NCBI RefSeq assembly: GCF_964199755.1 | Contig: NW_027435979.1 | Coordinates: 484,559-548,558, forward strand | Direction: 5' to 3' | Length of the DNA: 64,000 nucleotides | DNA from: Larus michahellis | Taxonomy: Eukaryota; Chordata; Aves; Charadriiformes; Laridae | Shown: positions 1 to 12,900 of the stretch, piece by piece | Layout: each line of letters begins with the position of its first letter | Numbering within the stretch: the stretch's first letter is position 1 | Translations under genes and position numbers: made by a program | The notes under the pieces: model-generated | Seen by the model: the letters and a program-made list of their open reading frames with translations, nothing else | Database searches by the model: none | Told to the model about the DNA's origin: nothing

Positions 1-3000
1 CGGTGGCGCTGAGGCTGACTGCCGCCGTAAAGCCCGCAGCCCGACGGGCTGTGGGGCCACGCGAGCGGCTGCCAAAGAGCTTTCCAACGAGGCACGGCTT
101 TCCCTCCTGGCTCTTCGAGCGTGGGAGCTGTGGCCAGAGCCGCGGCCCTACCGGAAAATGCTTCGCACTTTGGCGCGGCGGCGCCACGTGGGCGCCGGTG
201 GCGCCGAGGCTGACGGCTGCCGGAAAACCCGCAGCCCCACGGGCTGTGGGGCCACGCGAGCGGCTGCCAAAGAGCTTTCCAACGAGGCACGGCTTTCCCT
301 CCTGGCTCTTCGGGCGTGGGAGCTGTGGCCAGAGCCGCGGCCCTACCGGAAAATGCTTCGGGGGCTGGCGCGGCGGCGCCACGTAGGCGCCGGTGGCGCC
401 GAGGCTGACGGCTGCCGGAAAGCCCGCAGCCCCACGGGCTGTGGGGCCACGCGAGCGGCTGCCAAAGAGCTTTCCAACGAGGCACGGCTTTCCCTCCTGG
501 CTCTTCGGGCGTGGGAGCTGTCGCCAGAGCCGCGGCCCTACCGGAAAATGCTTCGGGGGCTGGCGCGGCGGCGCCACGTAGGTGCCGGTGGCGCCGAGGC
601 TGACGGCCGCCGCAAAGCCCGCAGCCCCACGGGCTGTGGGGCCACGCGAGCGGCTGCCAAAGAGCTTTCCAACGAGGCACGACTTTCCCTCCCGGCTCTT
701 CGGGCGTGGGAGCTGTGGCCAGAGCCGCGGCCCTACCGGAAAATGCTTCGCAGGCTGGCGTGGCGGCGCCAGGTGGGCGCCGGTGGCGCCGAGGCTGACG
801 GCCGCCGCAAAGCCGCTGACCCAAGGGGTGTGGGGCCACGCGAGCGGCTGCCAAAGAGCTTTCCAACGAGGCACGGCTTTCCCTCCTGGCTCTTCGGGCG
901 TGGGAGCTGTGGCCAGAGCCGCGACCCTACCGGAAAATGCTTCGGGGGCTGGCGCGGCGGCGCCAGGTGGGCGCCGGTGGCGCCGAGGCTGACGGCCGCC
1001 GCAAAGCCGCTGACCCAAGGGGTGTGGGGCCACGCGAGCGGCTGCCAAAGAGCTTTCCAACGAGGCACGGCTTTCCCTCCTGGCTCTTCGGGCGTGGGAG
1101 CTGTGGCCAGAGCCGCGGCCCTACCGGAAAATGCTTCGCAGGCTGGCGCGGCGGCGCCACGTGGGCGCCGGTGGCGCCGAGGCTGACGGCCGCCGGAAAG
1201 CCCGCAGCCCCACGGGCTGTGGGGCCACGCGAGCGGCTGCCAAAGAGCTTTCCAACGAGGCACGGCTTTCCCTCCTGGCTCTTCGGGCGTGGGAGCTGTG
1301 GCCAGAGCCGCGGCCCTAACGGAACATGCGTCGCAGACTGGCGCGGCAGCGCCACGTAGGTGCCGGTGGCGCCGAGGCTGACGGCCGCCGCAAAGCCCGC
1401 AGCCCCACGGGCTGTGGGGCCACGCGAGCGGCTGCCAAAGAGCTTTCCAACGAGGCACGGCTTTCCCTCCTGGCTCTTCGGGCGTGGGAGCTGTGGCCAG
1501 AGCCGCGGCCCTACCGGAAAATGCTTCGCAGGCTGCGCGGCGGCGCCACGTGGGCGCCGGTGGCGCCGAGGCTGACGGAAATCCCGCAGCCCCAGGGGCT
1601 GTGGGGCCACGCGAGCGGCTGCCAAAGAGCTTTCCAACGAGGCACGGCTTTCCCTCCTGGCTCTTCGGGCGTGGGAGCTGTGGCCAGAGCCGCGGCCCTA
1701 CTGGAAAATGCTTCGCAGGCTGGCGTGGCGGCGCCAGGTGGGCGCCAGTGGCGCTGAGGCTGACTGCCGCCGTAAAGCCCGCAGCCCGACGGGCTGTGGG
1801 GCCACGCGAGCGGCTGCCAAAGAGCTTTCCAACGAGGCACGGCTTTCCCTCCTGGCTCTTCGAGCGTGGGAGCTGTGGCCAGAGCCGCGGCCCTACCGGA
1901 AAATGCTTCGCACTTTGGCGCGGCGGCGCCACGTGGGCGCCGGTGGCGCCGAGGCTGACGGCTGCCGGAAAACCCGCAGCCCCACGGGCTGTGGGGCCAC
2001 GCGAGCGGCTGCCAAAGAGCTTTCCAACGAGGCACGGCTTTCCCTCCTGGCTCTTCGGGCGTGGGAGCTGTGGCCAGAGCCGCGGCCCTACCGGAAAATG
2101 CTTCGGGGGCTGGCGCGGCGGCGCCACGTAGGCGCCGGTGGCGCCGAGGCTGACGGCTGCCGGAAAGCCCGCAGCCCCACGGGCTGTGGGGCCACGCGAG
2201 CGGCTGCCAAAGAGCTTTCCAACGAGGCACGGCTTTCCCTCCTGGCTCTTCGGGCGTGGGAGCTGTCGCCAGAGCCGCGGCCCTACCGGAAAATGCTTCG
2301 GGGGCTGGCGCGGCGGCGCCACGTAGGTGCCGGTGGCGCCGAGGCTGACGGCCGCCGCAAAGCCCGCAGCCCCACGGGCTGTGGGTCCACGGGAGCGGCT
2401 GCCAAAGAGCTTTCCAACGAGGCACGACTTTCCCTCCCGGCTCTTCGGGCGTGGGAGCTGTGGCCAGAGCCGCGGCCCTACCGGAAAATGCTTCGCAGGC
2501 TGGCGTGGCGGCGCCAGGTGGGCGCCGGTGGCGCCGAGGCTGACGGCCGCCGCAAAGCCGCTGACCCAAGGGGTGTGGGGCCACGCGAGCGGCTGCCAAA
2601 GAGCTTTCCAACGAGGCACGGCTTTCCCTCCTGGCTCTTCGGGCGTGGGAGCTGTGGCCAGAGCCGCGACCCTACCGGAAAATGCTTCGGGGGCTGGCGC
2701 GGCGGCGCCAGGTGGGCGCCGGTGGCGCCGAGGCTGACGGCCGCCGCAAAGCCGCTGACCCAAGGGGTGTGGGGCCACGCGAGCGGCTGCCAAAGAGCTT
2801 TCCAACGAGGCACGGCTTTCCCTCCTGGCTCTTCGGGCGTGGGAGCTGTGGCCAGAGCCGCGGCCCTACCAGAAAATGCTTCGCAGGCTGGCGCGGCGGC
2901 GCCACGTGGGCGCCGGTGGCGCCGAGGCTGACGGCCGCCGGAAAGCCCGCAGCCCCACGGGCTGTGGGGCCACGCGAGCGGCTGCCAAAGAGCTTTCCAA

Positions 3001-3255
3001 CGAGGCACGGCTTTCCCTCCTGGCTCTTCGGGCGTGGGAGCTGTGGCCAGAGCCGCGGCCCTAACGGAACATGCGTCGCAGACTGGCGCGGCAGCGCCAC
3101 GTAGGTGCCGGTGGCGCCGAGGCTGACGGCCGCCGCAAAGCCCGCAGCCCCACGGGCTGTGGGGCCACGCGAGCGGCTGCCAAAGAGCTTTCCAACGAGG
3201 CACGGCTTTCCCTCCTGGCTCTTCGGGCGTGGGAGCTGTGGCCAGAGCCGCGACC
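1..3255. repeat. Higher-order duplication of 9 monomers (1,745 bp)
   Basis: Bases 1 to about 1,510 recur at 1,746 to about 3,255 with an exact offset of 1,745 bp. The same ordered set of monomer variants is shared, including the CACTTTGGCG variant, the CTGTCGCCAG variant, two consecutive CTGACCCAAGGGG monomers and the CCCTAACGGAACATGCG variant. Few differences are visible, so the duplication is younger than the monomer divergence. Confidence 0.85.
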
Positions 3256-6200
3256 CTACCGGAAAATGCTTCGGGGGCTGGCGCGGCGGCGCCAGGTGGG
3301 CGCCGGTGGCGCCGAGGCTGACGGCCGCCGGAAAGCCCGCAGCCCCACGGGCTGTGGGGCCACACGAGCGGCTGCCAAAGAGCTTTCCAACGAGGCACGG
3401 CTTTCCCTCCTGGCTCTTCGGGCGTGGGAGTTGTGGCCAGAGACGCGGCCCTACCGGAAAATGCTTCCCAGACTGGCGTGGCGGCGCCAGGTGGGCGCCG
3501 GTGGCGCTGAGGCTGACTGCCGCCGGAAAGCCCGCAGCCCCACGGGCTGTGGGGCCACGCGAGCGGCTGCCAAAGAGCTTTCCAACGAGGCACGGCTTTC
3601 CCTCCTGGCTCTTCGGGCGTGGGAGCTGTGGCCAGAGCCGCGGCCCTACCGGAAAATGCTTCGCACTTTGGCGCGGCGGCGCCACGTGAGCGCCGGTGGC
3701 GCCGAGGCTGACGGCTGCCGGAAAACCCGCAGCCCCACGGGCTGTGGGGCCACGCGAGCGGCTGCCAAAGAGCTTTCCAACGAGGCACGGCTTTCCCTCC
3801 TGGCTCTTCGGGCGTGGGAGCTGTGGCCAGAGCCGCGGCCCTACCGGAAAATGCTTCCCAGGCTGGCGTGGCGGCGCCAGGTGGGCGCCGGTGGCGCCGA
3901 GGCTGACGGCCGCCGCAAAGCCGCAGACCCAAGGGGTGTGGGGCCACGCGAGCGGCTGCCAAAGAGCTTTCCAACGAGGCACGGCTTTCCCTCCTGGCTC
4001 TTCGGGCGTGGGAGCTGTGGCCAGAGCCGCGGCCCTACCGGAAAATGCTTCGCAGGCTGGCGCGGCGGCGCCACGTGGGCGCCGGTGGCGCCGAGGCTGA
4101 CGGCCGCCGGAAAGCCCGCAGCCCCAGGGGCTGTGGGGCCACGCGAGCGGCTGCCAAAGAGCTTTACAACGAGGCACGGCTTTCCCTCCTGGCTCTTCGG
4201 GCGTGGGAGCTGTGGCCAGAGCCGCAGCCCTACTGGAAAATGCGTCGCAGACTGGTGCGGCAGCGCCACGTAGGCGCCGGTGGCGCCGAGGCTGACGGCC
4301 GCCGCAAAGCCCGCAGCCCCACGGGCTGTGGGGCCACGCGAGCGGCTGCCAAAGAGCTTTCCAACAAGGCACGGCTTTTCCTTCTGGCTCTTCAGGCGTG
4401 GGAGCTATGGCCAGAGCCGCGACCCTACCGGAAAATGCTTCGGGGGCTGGCGCGGCGGCACCAGGTGGGCGCCGGTGGCGCCGAGGCTGACGGCCGCCGC
4501 AAAGCCCGCAGCCCCACGGGCTGTGGGGCCACGCGAGCGGCTGCCAAAGAGCTTTCCAACGAGGCATGGCTTTCCCTCCTGGCTCTTCGAGCGTGGGAGC
4601 TGTGGCCAGAGCCGCGGCCCTACCGGAAAATGCTTCGGGGGCTGGCGCGGCGGCACCAGGTGGGCGCTCGTGGCGCCGAGGCTGACGGCCGCCGCAAAGC
4701 CCGCAGCCCCACGGGCTGTGGGGCCACGCGAGCGGCTGCCAAAGAGCTTTCCAACGAGGCACGGCTTTCCCTCCTGGCTCTTCGGGCGTGGGAGCTGTGG
4801 CCAGAGCCGCGGCCCTACCGGAAAATGCTTCGCAGGCTGGCGCGGCGGCGCCAGGTGGGCGCCGGTAGCGCGGAGGCTGACGGCCGCCAGAAAGCCCGCA
4901 GCCCCACGGGCTGTGGGGCCACGCGAGCGGCTGCCAAAGAGCTTTCCAACGAGGCACGGCTTTCCCTCCTGGCTCTTCGGGCGTGGGAGCTGTGGCCAGA
5001 GCCGCGGCCCTACCGGAAAATGCTTCGCAGGCTGGCGCGGCGGTGCCACGTGGGCGCTGGTGGCGCCGAGGCTGACGGCCGCCGGAAAGCCCGCAGCCCC
5101 ACGGGCTGTGGGGCCACGCGAGCGGCTGCCAAAGAGCTTTCCAACGAGGCACGGCTTTCCCTCCTGGCTCTTCGGGCGTGGGAGCTGTGGCCAGAGCCGC
5201 GGCCCTACCGGAAAATGCTTCGCAGGCTGGCGCGGCGGCGCTACGTAGGCGCCGGTGGCGCCGAGGCTGACGGCCGCCGCAAAGCCCGCAGCCCCACGGG
5301 CTGTGGGGCCACGCGAGCGGCTGCCAAAGAGCTTTCCAACGAGGCACGGCTTTCGCTCCTGGCTCTTTGGGCGTGGGAGGTCTGGCCAGAGCTGCGGCCC
5401 TACTGGAAAATGCTTCGCAGGCTGGCGCGGTGGCGCCAGGTGGGCGCCGGTGGCGCCGAGGCTGACGGCCGCCGGAAAGCCTGCAGCCCCACGGGCTGTG
5501 GGGCCACGCGAGCGGCTGCCAAAGAGCTTTCCAACGAGGCACGGCTTTCCCTCCTGGCTCTTCGGGCGTGGGAGCTGTGGCCAGAGCCGCGGCCCTACCG
5601 GAAAATGCTTCGCAGGCTGGCGTGGCGGCGCCACATAGGCGCCGGTGGCGCCGAGGCTGACGGCCGCCGCAAAGCCGCAGACCCAAGGGGTGTGGGGCCA
5701 CGCGAGCGGCTGCCAAAGAGCTTTCCAATGAGGCACGGCTTTCCCTCCTGGCTCTTCGGGCGTGGGAGCTGTGGCCAGAGCCGCGGCCCTACCGGAAAAT
5801 GCTTCGCAGGCTGCGCGGCGGCGCCACGTGGGCGCCGGTGGCGCCGAGGCTGACGGAAATCCCGCAGCCCCAGGGGCTGTGGGGCCACGCGAGCGGCTGC
5901 CAACGAGCTTTCCAACGAGGCACGGCTTTCCCTCCTGGCTCTTCGGGCGTGGGAGCTGTGGCCAGAGCCGCGGCCCTACTGGAAAATGCTTCGCAGGCTG
6001 GCGTGGCGGCGCCAGGTGGGCGCCGGTGGCGCTGAGGCTGACTGCCGCCGTAAAGCCCGCAGCCCGACGGGCTGTGGGGCCACGCGAGCGGCTGCCAAAG
6101 AGCTTTCCAACGAGGCACGGCTTTCCCTCCTGGCTCTTCGAGCGTGGGAGCTGTGGCCAGAGCCGCGGCCCTACCGGAAAATGCTTCGCACTTTGGCGCG

Positions 6201-8400
6201 GCGGCGCCACGTGGGCGCCGGTGGCGCCGAGGCTGACGGCTGCCGGAAAACCCGCAGCCCCACGGGCTGTGGGGCCACGCGAGCGGCTGCCAAAGAGCTT
6301 TCCAACGAGGCACGGCTTTCCCTCCTGGCTCTTCGGGCGTGGGAGCTGTGGCCAGAGCCGCGGCCCTACCGGAAAATGCTTCGCAGGCTGGCGCGGCGGC
6401 GCCACGTAGGCGCCGGTGGCGCCGAGGCTGACGGCTGCCGGAAAGCCCGCAGCCCCACGGGCTGTGGGGCCACGCGAGCGGCTGCCAAAGAGCTTTCCAA
6501 CGAGGCACGGCTTTCCCTCCTGGCTCTTCGGGCGTGGGAGCTGTCGCCAGAGCCGCGGCCCTACCGGAAAATGCTTCGGGGGCTGGCGCGGCGGCGCCAC
6601 GTAGGCGCCGGTGGCGCCGAGGCTGACGGCCGCCGCAAAGCCCGCAGCCCCACGGGCTGTGGGTCCACGGGAGCGGCTGCCAAAGAGCTTTCCAACGAGG
6701 CACGACTTTCCCTCCCGGCTCTTCGGGCGTGGGAGCTGTGGCCAGAGCCGCGGCCCTACCGGAAAATGCTTCGCAGGCTGGCGTGGCGGCGCCAGGTGGG
6801 CGCCGGTGGCGCCGAGGCTGACGGCCGCCGCAAAGCCGCTGACCCAAGGGGTGTGGGGCCACGCGAGCGGCTGCCAAAGAGCTTTCCAACGAGGCACGGC
6901 TTTCCCTCCTGGCTCTTCGGGCGTGGGAGCTGTGGCCAGAGCCGCGGCCCTACCGGAAAATGCTTCGCAGGCTGGCGCGGCGGCGCCACGTGGGCGCCGG
7001 TGGCGCCGAGGCTGACGGCCGCCGGAAAGCCCGCAGCCCCACGGGCTGTGGGGCCACGCGAGCGGCTGCCAAAGAGCTTTCCAACGAGGCACGGCTTTCC
7101 CTCCTGGCTCTTCGGGCGTGGGAGCTGTGGCCAGAGCCGCGGCCCTAACGGAACATGCGTCGCAGACTGGCGCGGCAGCGCCACGTAGGTGCCGGTGGCG
7201 CCGAGGCTGACGGCCGCCGCAAAGCCCGCAGCCCCACGGGCTGTGGGGCCACGCGAGCGGCTGCCAAAGAGCTTTCCAACGAGGCACGGCTTTCCCTCCT
7301 GGCTCTTCGGGCGTGGGAGCTGTGGCCAGAGCCGCGGCCCTACCGGAAAATGCTTCGCAGGCTGGCGCGGCGGCGCCAGGTGGGCGCCGGTGGCGCCGAG
7401 GCTGACGGCCGCCGGAAAGCCCGCAGCCCCACGGGCTGTGGGGCCACACGAGCGGCTGCCAAAGAGCTTTCCAACGAGGCACGGCTTTCCCTCCTGGCTC
7501 TTCGGGCGTGGGAGTTGTGGCCAGAGCCGCGGCCCTACCGGAAAATGCTTCCCAGACTGGCGTGGCGGCGCCAGGTGGGCGCCGGTGGCGCTGAGGCTGA
7601 CTGCCGCCGTAAAGCCCGCAGCCCCACGGGCTGTGGGGCCACGCGAGCGGCTGCCAAAGAGCTTTCCAACGAGGCACGGCTTTCCCTCCTGGCTCTTCGG
7701 GCGTGGGAGCTGTGGCCAGAGCCGCGGCCCTACCGGAAAATGCTTCGCACTTTGGCGCGGCGGCGCCACGTGAGCGCCGGTGGCGCCGAGGCTGACGGCT
7801 GCCGGAAAACCCGCAGCCCCACGGGCTGTGGGGCCACGCGAGCGGCTGCCAAAGAGCTTTCCAACGAGGCACGGCTTTCCCTCCTGGCTCTTCGGGCGTG
7901 GGAGCTGTGGCCAGAGGCGCGGCCCTACCGGAAAATGCTTCCCAGGCTGGCGTGGCGGCGCCAGGTGGGCGCCGGTGGCGCCGAGGCTGACGGCCGCCGC
8001 AAAGCCGCAGACCCAAGGGGTGTGGGGCCACGCGAGCGGCTGCCAAAGAGCTTTCCAACGAGGCACGGCTTTCCCTCCTGGCTCTTCGGGCGTGGGAGCT
8101 GTGGCCAGAGACGCGGCCCTACCGGAAAATGCTTCGCAGGCTGGCGCGGCGGCGCCACGTGGGCGCCGGTGGCGCCGAGGCTGACGGCCGCCGCAAAGCC
8201 CGCAGCCCCAGGGGCTGTGGGGCCACGCGAGCGGCTGCCAAAGAGCTTTACAACGAGGCACGGCTTTCCCTCCTGGCTCTTCGGGCGTGGGAGCTGTGGC
8301 CAGAGCCGCAGCCCTACTGGAAAATGCGTCGCAGACTGGTGCGGCAGCGCCACGTAGGCGCCGGTGGCGCCGAGGCTGACGGCCGCCGCAAAGCCCGCAG
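1500..8400. repeat. Larger higher-order repeat, offset 4,278 then 4,084 bp
   Basis: The block from about 1,500 recurs from about 5,780 with an offset of 4,278 bp. After about 2,870 the offset falls to 4,084 bp because one 194-bp monomer is missing from the second copy. Correspondence continues to about 8,390, where the second copy jumps to sequence equivalent to about 5,255. Monomers from about 8,750 to 11,860 show no clear higher-order order and are more individual. Confidence 0.8.
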
Positions 8401-11400
8401 CCCCACGGGCTGTGGGGCCACGCGAGCGGCTGCCAAAGAGCTTTCCAACGAGGCACGGCTTTCGCTCCTGGCTCTTTGGGCGTGGGAGGTCTGGCCAGAG
8501 CTGCGGCCCTACTGGAAAATGCTTCGCAGGCTGCGCGGCGGCGCCACGTGGGCGCCGGTGGCGCCGAGGCTGACGGAAATCCCGCAGCCCCAGGGGCTGT
8601 GGGGCCACGCGAGCGGCTGCCAAAGAGCTTTCCAACCAGGCACGGCTTTCCCTCCTGGCTCTTCGGGCGTGGGAGCTGTGGCCAGAGCCGCGGCCCTACC
8701 GGAAAATGCGTCGCAGACTGGTGCGTCAGCGCCACGTAGGCGCCGGTGGCGCCGAGGCTGAAGGCCGCCGGAAAGCCCGCAGCCCCACGGGCTGTGGGGC
8801 CACGCGAGCGGCTGCCAAAGAGCTTTCCAACGAGGCACGGCTTTCCCTCCTGGCTCTTCGAGCGTGGGAGCTGTGGCCAGAGCCGCGACCCTACCGGAAA
8901 ATGCTTCGGGGGCTGGCGCGGCGTCACCAGGTGGGCGACCGTGGCGCCGAGGCTGACGGCCACCGCAAAGCCCGCAGCTCCACGGGCTGTGGGGCCATGC
9001 GAGCGGCTGCCAAAGAGCTTTCCAACGAGGCACGGCTTTCCCTCCTGGCTCTTCGGGCGTGGGAGGTGTGGCCAGAGACGCGGCCCTACCGGAAAATGCT
9101 TCGCAGGCTGGCGCGGCGGCGCCAGGTGGGCGCCAGTAGCGCGGAGGCTGACGGCCGCCAGAAAGCCCGCAGCCCCACGGGCTGTGGGGCCACGCGAGCG
9201 GCTGCCAAAGAGCTTTCCAACGAGGCACGGCTTTCCCTCCTGGCTCTTCGGGCGTGGGAGCTGTGGCCAGAGCCGCGGCCCTACCGGAAAATGCTTCGCA
9301 GGCTGGCGCGGCGGCGCCAGGTGGGCGCCGGTGGCGCCGAGGCTGACGGCCGCCGGAAAGCCCGCAGCCCCACGGGCTGTGGGGCCACGTGAGCGGCTGC
9401 CAAAGAGCTTTCCAACGAGGCACGGCTTTCCCTCCTGGCTCTTCGGGCGTGGGAGCTGTGGCCAGAGCCGCGGCCCTACCGGAAAATGCTTCCCAGGCTG
9501 GCGTGGCGGCGCCACGTGGGCGCCGGTGGCGCCGAGGCTGACGGCTGCCGGAAAACCCGCAGCCCGACGGGCTGTGGGGCCACGCGAGCGGCTGCCAAAG
9601 AGCTTTCCAACGAGGCACGGCTTTCCCTCCTGGCTCTTCGGGCGTGGGAGCTGTCGCCAGAGCCGCGGCCCTACCGGAAAATGCTTCGGGGGCTGGCGCG
9701 GCGGCGCCACGTGGGCGGCGGTGGCGCCGAGGCTGACGGCCGCCGGAAAGCCCGCAGCCCCACGGGCTGTGGGGCCACGCGAGCGGCTGCCAAAGAGCTT
9801 TCCAACGAGGCACGGCTTTCCCTCCTGGCTCTTCGGGCGTGGGAGCTGTGGCCAGAGCCGCAGCCCTACTGGAAAATGCTTCGCAGGCCGCCGCGGCGGC
9901 GCCAGGTGGGCGCCGGTGGCGCCGAGGCTGACGGCCGCCGCAAAGCCCGCAGCCCCACGGGCTGTGGGGCCACGCGAGCGGCTGCCAAAGAGCTTTCCAA
10001 CGAGGCACGGCTTTCCCTCCTGGCTCTTCGGGCGTGGGAGCTGTGGCCAGAGCCGCGGCCCTACCGGAAAATGCTTCGCAGGCTGGCGCGGTGGCGCCAG
10101 GTGGGCGCCGGTGGCGCCGAGGCTGACGGCCGCCGCAAAGCCCGCAGCCCCACGGGCTGTGGGGCTACGCGAGCGGCTGCCAAAGAGCTTTCCAACGAGG
10201 CACGGCTTTTCCTTCTGGCTCTTCGGGCGTGGGAGCTGTGGCCAGAGCCGCGGCCCTACCGGAAAATGCTTCGCAGGCTGGCGCGGCGGTGCCAGGTGGG
10301 CGCCGGTGGCGCCGAGGCTGACGGCCGCCGCAAAGCCCGCAGCCCCACGGGCTGTGGGGCCACGCGAGCGGCTGCCAAAGAGCTTTCCAACGAGGCACGG
10401 CTTTCCCTCCTGGCTCTTCGGGCGTGGGAGCTGTGGCCAGAGCCGCGGCCCTGCCGGAAAATGCTTCGCAGGCTGGCACGGCGGCGCCACAAAGGCGCCG
10501 GTGGCGCCGAGGCTGACGGCTGCCGGAAAGCCCGCAGCCCCACGGGCTGTGGGGCCACACGAGCGGCTGCCAAAGAGCTTTCCAACAAGGCACGGCTTTC
10601 CCTCCTGGCTCTTTGGGCTAGGGAGCTGTGGCCAGAGCCGCGGCCCTACCGGAAAATGCTTCACGGGCTGGCGCGGTGGCGCCACGTAGGCGCCGGTGGC
10701 GCCGAGGCTGACGGCCGCCGGAAAGCCCGCAGCCCCACGGGCTGTGGGGCTACGCAAGCGGCTGCCAAAGAGCTTTCCAACGAGGCACGGCTTTCCCTCC
10801 TGGCTCTTCGGGCGTGGGAGCTGTGGCCAGAGCCGCAGCCCTACCGGAAAATGCTTCGCAGACTGGTGCGGCAGCGCTACGTAGGCGCCGGTGGCGCCGA
10901 GGCTGACGGCCGCCGCAAAGCCCGCAGCCCCACGGGCTGTGGGGCCACGCGAGCGGCTGCCAAAGAGCTTTCCAACGAGGCACAGCTTTCCCTCCTGGCT
11001 CTTCGGGCGTGGGAGCTGTGGCCAGAGCCGCGGCCCTACCGGAAAATGCTTCGCAGGCTGGCGCGGCGGCGCCAGGTGGGCGCCGGTGGCACCAAGGCTG
11101 ACGGCCGCCGCAAAGCCCGCAGCCCCACGGGCTGTGGGGCCACGCGAGCGGCTGCCGAAGAGCTTTCCAACGAGGCATGGCTTTCCCTCCTGGCTCTTCG
11201 GGCGTGGGAGCTGTGGCCAGAGACGCGGCCCTACCGGAAAATGCTTCGGGGGCTGGCGCGGTGGCACCAGGTGGGCGCCGGTGGCGCCGAGGCTGACGGC
11301 CGCCGCAAAGCCCGCAGCCCCACGGGCTGTGGGGCCACGCAAGCGGCTGCCAAAGAGCTTTCCAACGAGGCACGGCTTTCCCTCCTGGCTCTTCGGGCGT

Positions 11401-11860
11401 GGGAGCTGTGGCCAGAGACGCGGCCCTACCGGAAAATGCTTCGCAGGCTGGCGCGGCGGCGCCACGTAGGCGCCAGTGGCGCCGAGGCTGACAGCCGCCG
11501 CAAACCCCGCAGCCCCATGGGCTGTGGGCCCACGCGAGCGGCTGCCAAAGAGCTTTCCAACGAGGCACGGCTTTCCCTCCTGGCTCTTCGGGCGTGGGAG
11601 CTGTGGCCAAAGCTGCGGCCCTACCGGAAAATGCTTTGGGGGATGGCGCGGCGGAGCCACGTGGGCGCCCGTGGCGCCGAGTCTGATGGCCGCCGCAAAG
11701 CCCGCAGCCCCACGGGCTGTGGGGCCACGCGAGCGGCTGCCAAAGAGCTTTCCAACGAGGCACGGCTTTCCCTCCTGGCTCTTCGGGCGTGGGAGCTGTG
11801 GCCAGAGCCGCGGCCCTACCGGAAAATGCTTCGCAGGCTGGCGCGGCGGCGCCAGGTGGG

Positions 11861-11945
11861 GCTGGGGGCTTTCCTGCTGCCTTTAGAATCTCACAACCAC
11901 CCTTTCCCACTTGGCGCTACACCAGCCTCTAGAATTTCTATTTTA
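11861..11945. other. Short unique junction between two satellites
   Basis: The last 195-bp monomer breaks off after its GCGCCAGGTGGGG stretch. About 85 bp follow that match neither neighbouring repeat, with pyrimidine-rich CTTTCCTGCTGCC and CCACCCTTTCCC segments. No gene or regulatory element is recognised. Confidence 0.6.
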
Positions 11946-12900
11946 AAGTCAAGACAGTGCACAACTTGACATTATGCAGAGCGCTACCCATCAATACATG
12001 CTCAAATAAAGAATAGCCAATGGACAGTGCCATCGTATGTTACCAAGTGTCACATCTCATTGAAGACAATGACAGAGCGATACAACGTAAAGCGTAACAC
12101 AGTACGGGGCAGTGCCAGGCAATACGCCGTCACAGAATCACCAATAGAGAAATTCACAACGGAGTGCAGTCTTACAACAGAACCTCTAAAGCCGCCGTTA
12201 AGCCAGTCACAGGCGGTACAATGCCACACGTTACAGTATACAGGGCAGTACAACCCAATTCGCAAACAAATAAATTAGAGGAAATTACAAGACTCCCAAT
12301 ACAGTACAGTACAATGCCAGACAGTCTTAGATGTCGGTCAAGACAATGCCAGGGCAACGCAGTGCAAGACATAACGTTATACAGGTCAGTACAAGGCAAT
12401 ACGCAGTCAAATGAATAACAGTAAACTACAATACCCAAAACACACTGGCAAACAATGGCAAACAATCCCACATGTCAGTCGAGACAATGACAACGCGAGA
12501 CAGAACACCGTGCAGGGCAGCGCAAGGCAGTACGCAGTCAAATAAAGAACAGCTGACCAGAAAACCCGCACTACGCTGCCGTACGATCTCAAAACGTCTC
12601 GGATGGCAGTCAAGGCAATTACAGGGCAATACAAAGCACTACGTCGCAGTACACAAGGCAGTACAAGGCAATACTCAGTCAAATAAATAACAGACAGCCA
12701 AAAAATTCACAGTGCAGTGAATTCACATGGGTCAGATGGCAACCAAAACAAGGACAGGGCAATACAAGGCGAGAGGTAACCCAATACGGGGCTGGACAAG
12801 GCAATGTGCAGTTGTGGCGGGTGGAGCGATTCACTTCAGTCCTGAGAGAAGTAGAGAAACATTTAGAAACATCAACACAGTGATTCGACAAAGGCAGCAG
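11946..12900. repeat. 141-bp satellite block, copy 1 left
   Basis: Diverged tandem monomers of about 140-144 bp. Typical words are GGCAATACACAGTCAAATAA, AACCGATTAAAAAAC, CAATACAGTGCGG and AGATGGCAGTCAAGACA. The block begins with a partial monomer (CTCAAATAAAGAATAGCC) just after the unique junction. The period is 47 codons and one - strand frame is open over long stretches. Confidence 0.85.

Larger units (their letters stand above)
1..11860. repeat. 195-bp GC-rich satellite array (about 61 monomers)
   Basis: Head-to-tail monomers can be followed by the landmark GGAAAATGCTTCG, which recurs every 195 bp (near 156, 351, 546, 741). Variants of 194 bp carry CTGACCCAAGGGG, and variants of about 192 bp carry GCTGCGCGGC with GACGGAAATCC. 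Each monomer contains GCGGCTGCCAAAGAGCTTTC and an AACGAGGCACGG segment. The array is already running at base 1 and stops abruptly near 11,860. The period equals 65 codons and several frames lack stops, so 65-residue peptide repeats appear on both strands, including a 1,634-codon frame on the - strand. I read this as a consequence of composition, not a gene. I do not recognise the satellite family. Confidence 0.97.

Noticed and set aside
6756-11660. A 1,634-codon open frame on the - strand of the 195-bp array, and similar frames on both strands
   Set aside because: The period is divisible by three and the monomer lacks stops in several frames at once. The peptides are Arg/Ala/Pro-rich translations of the satellite with no recognisable domain.
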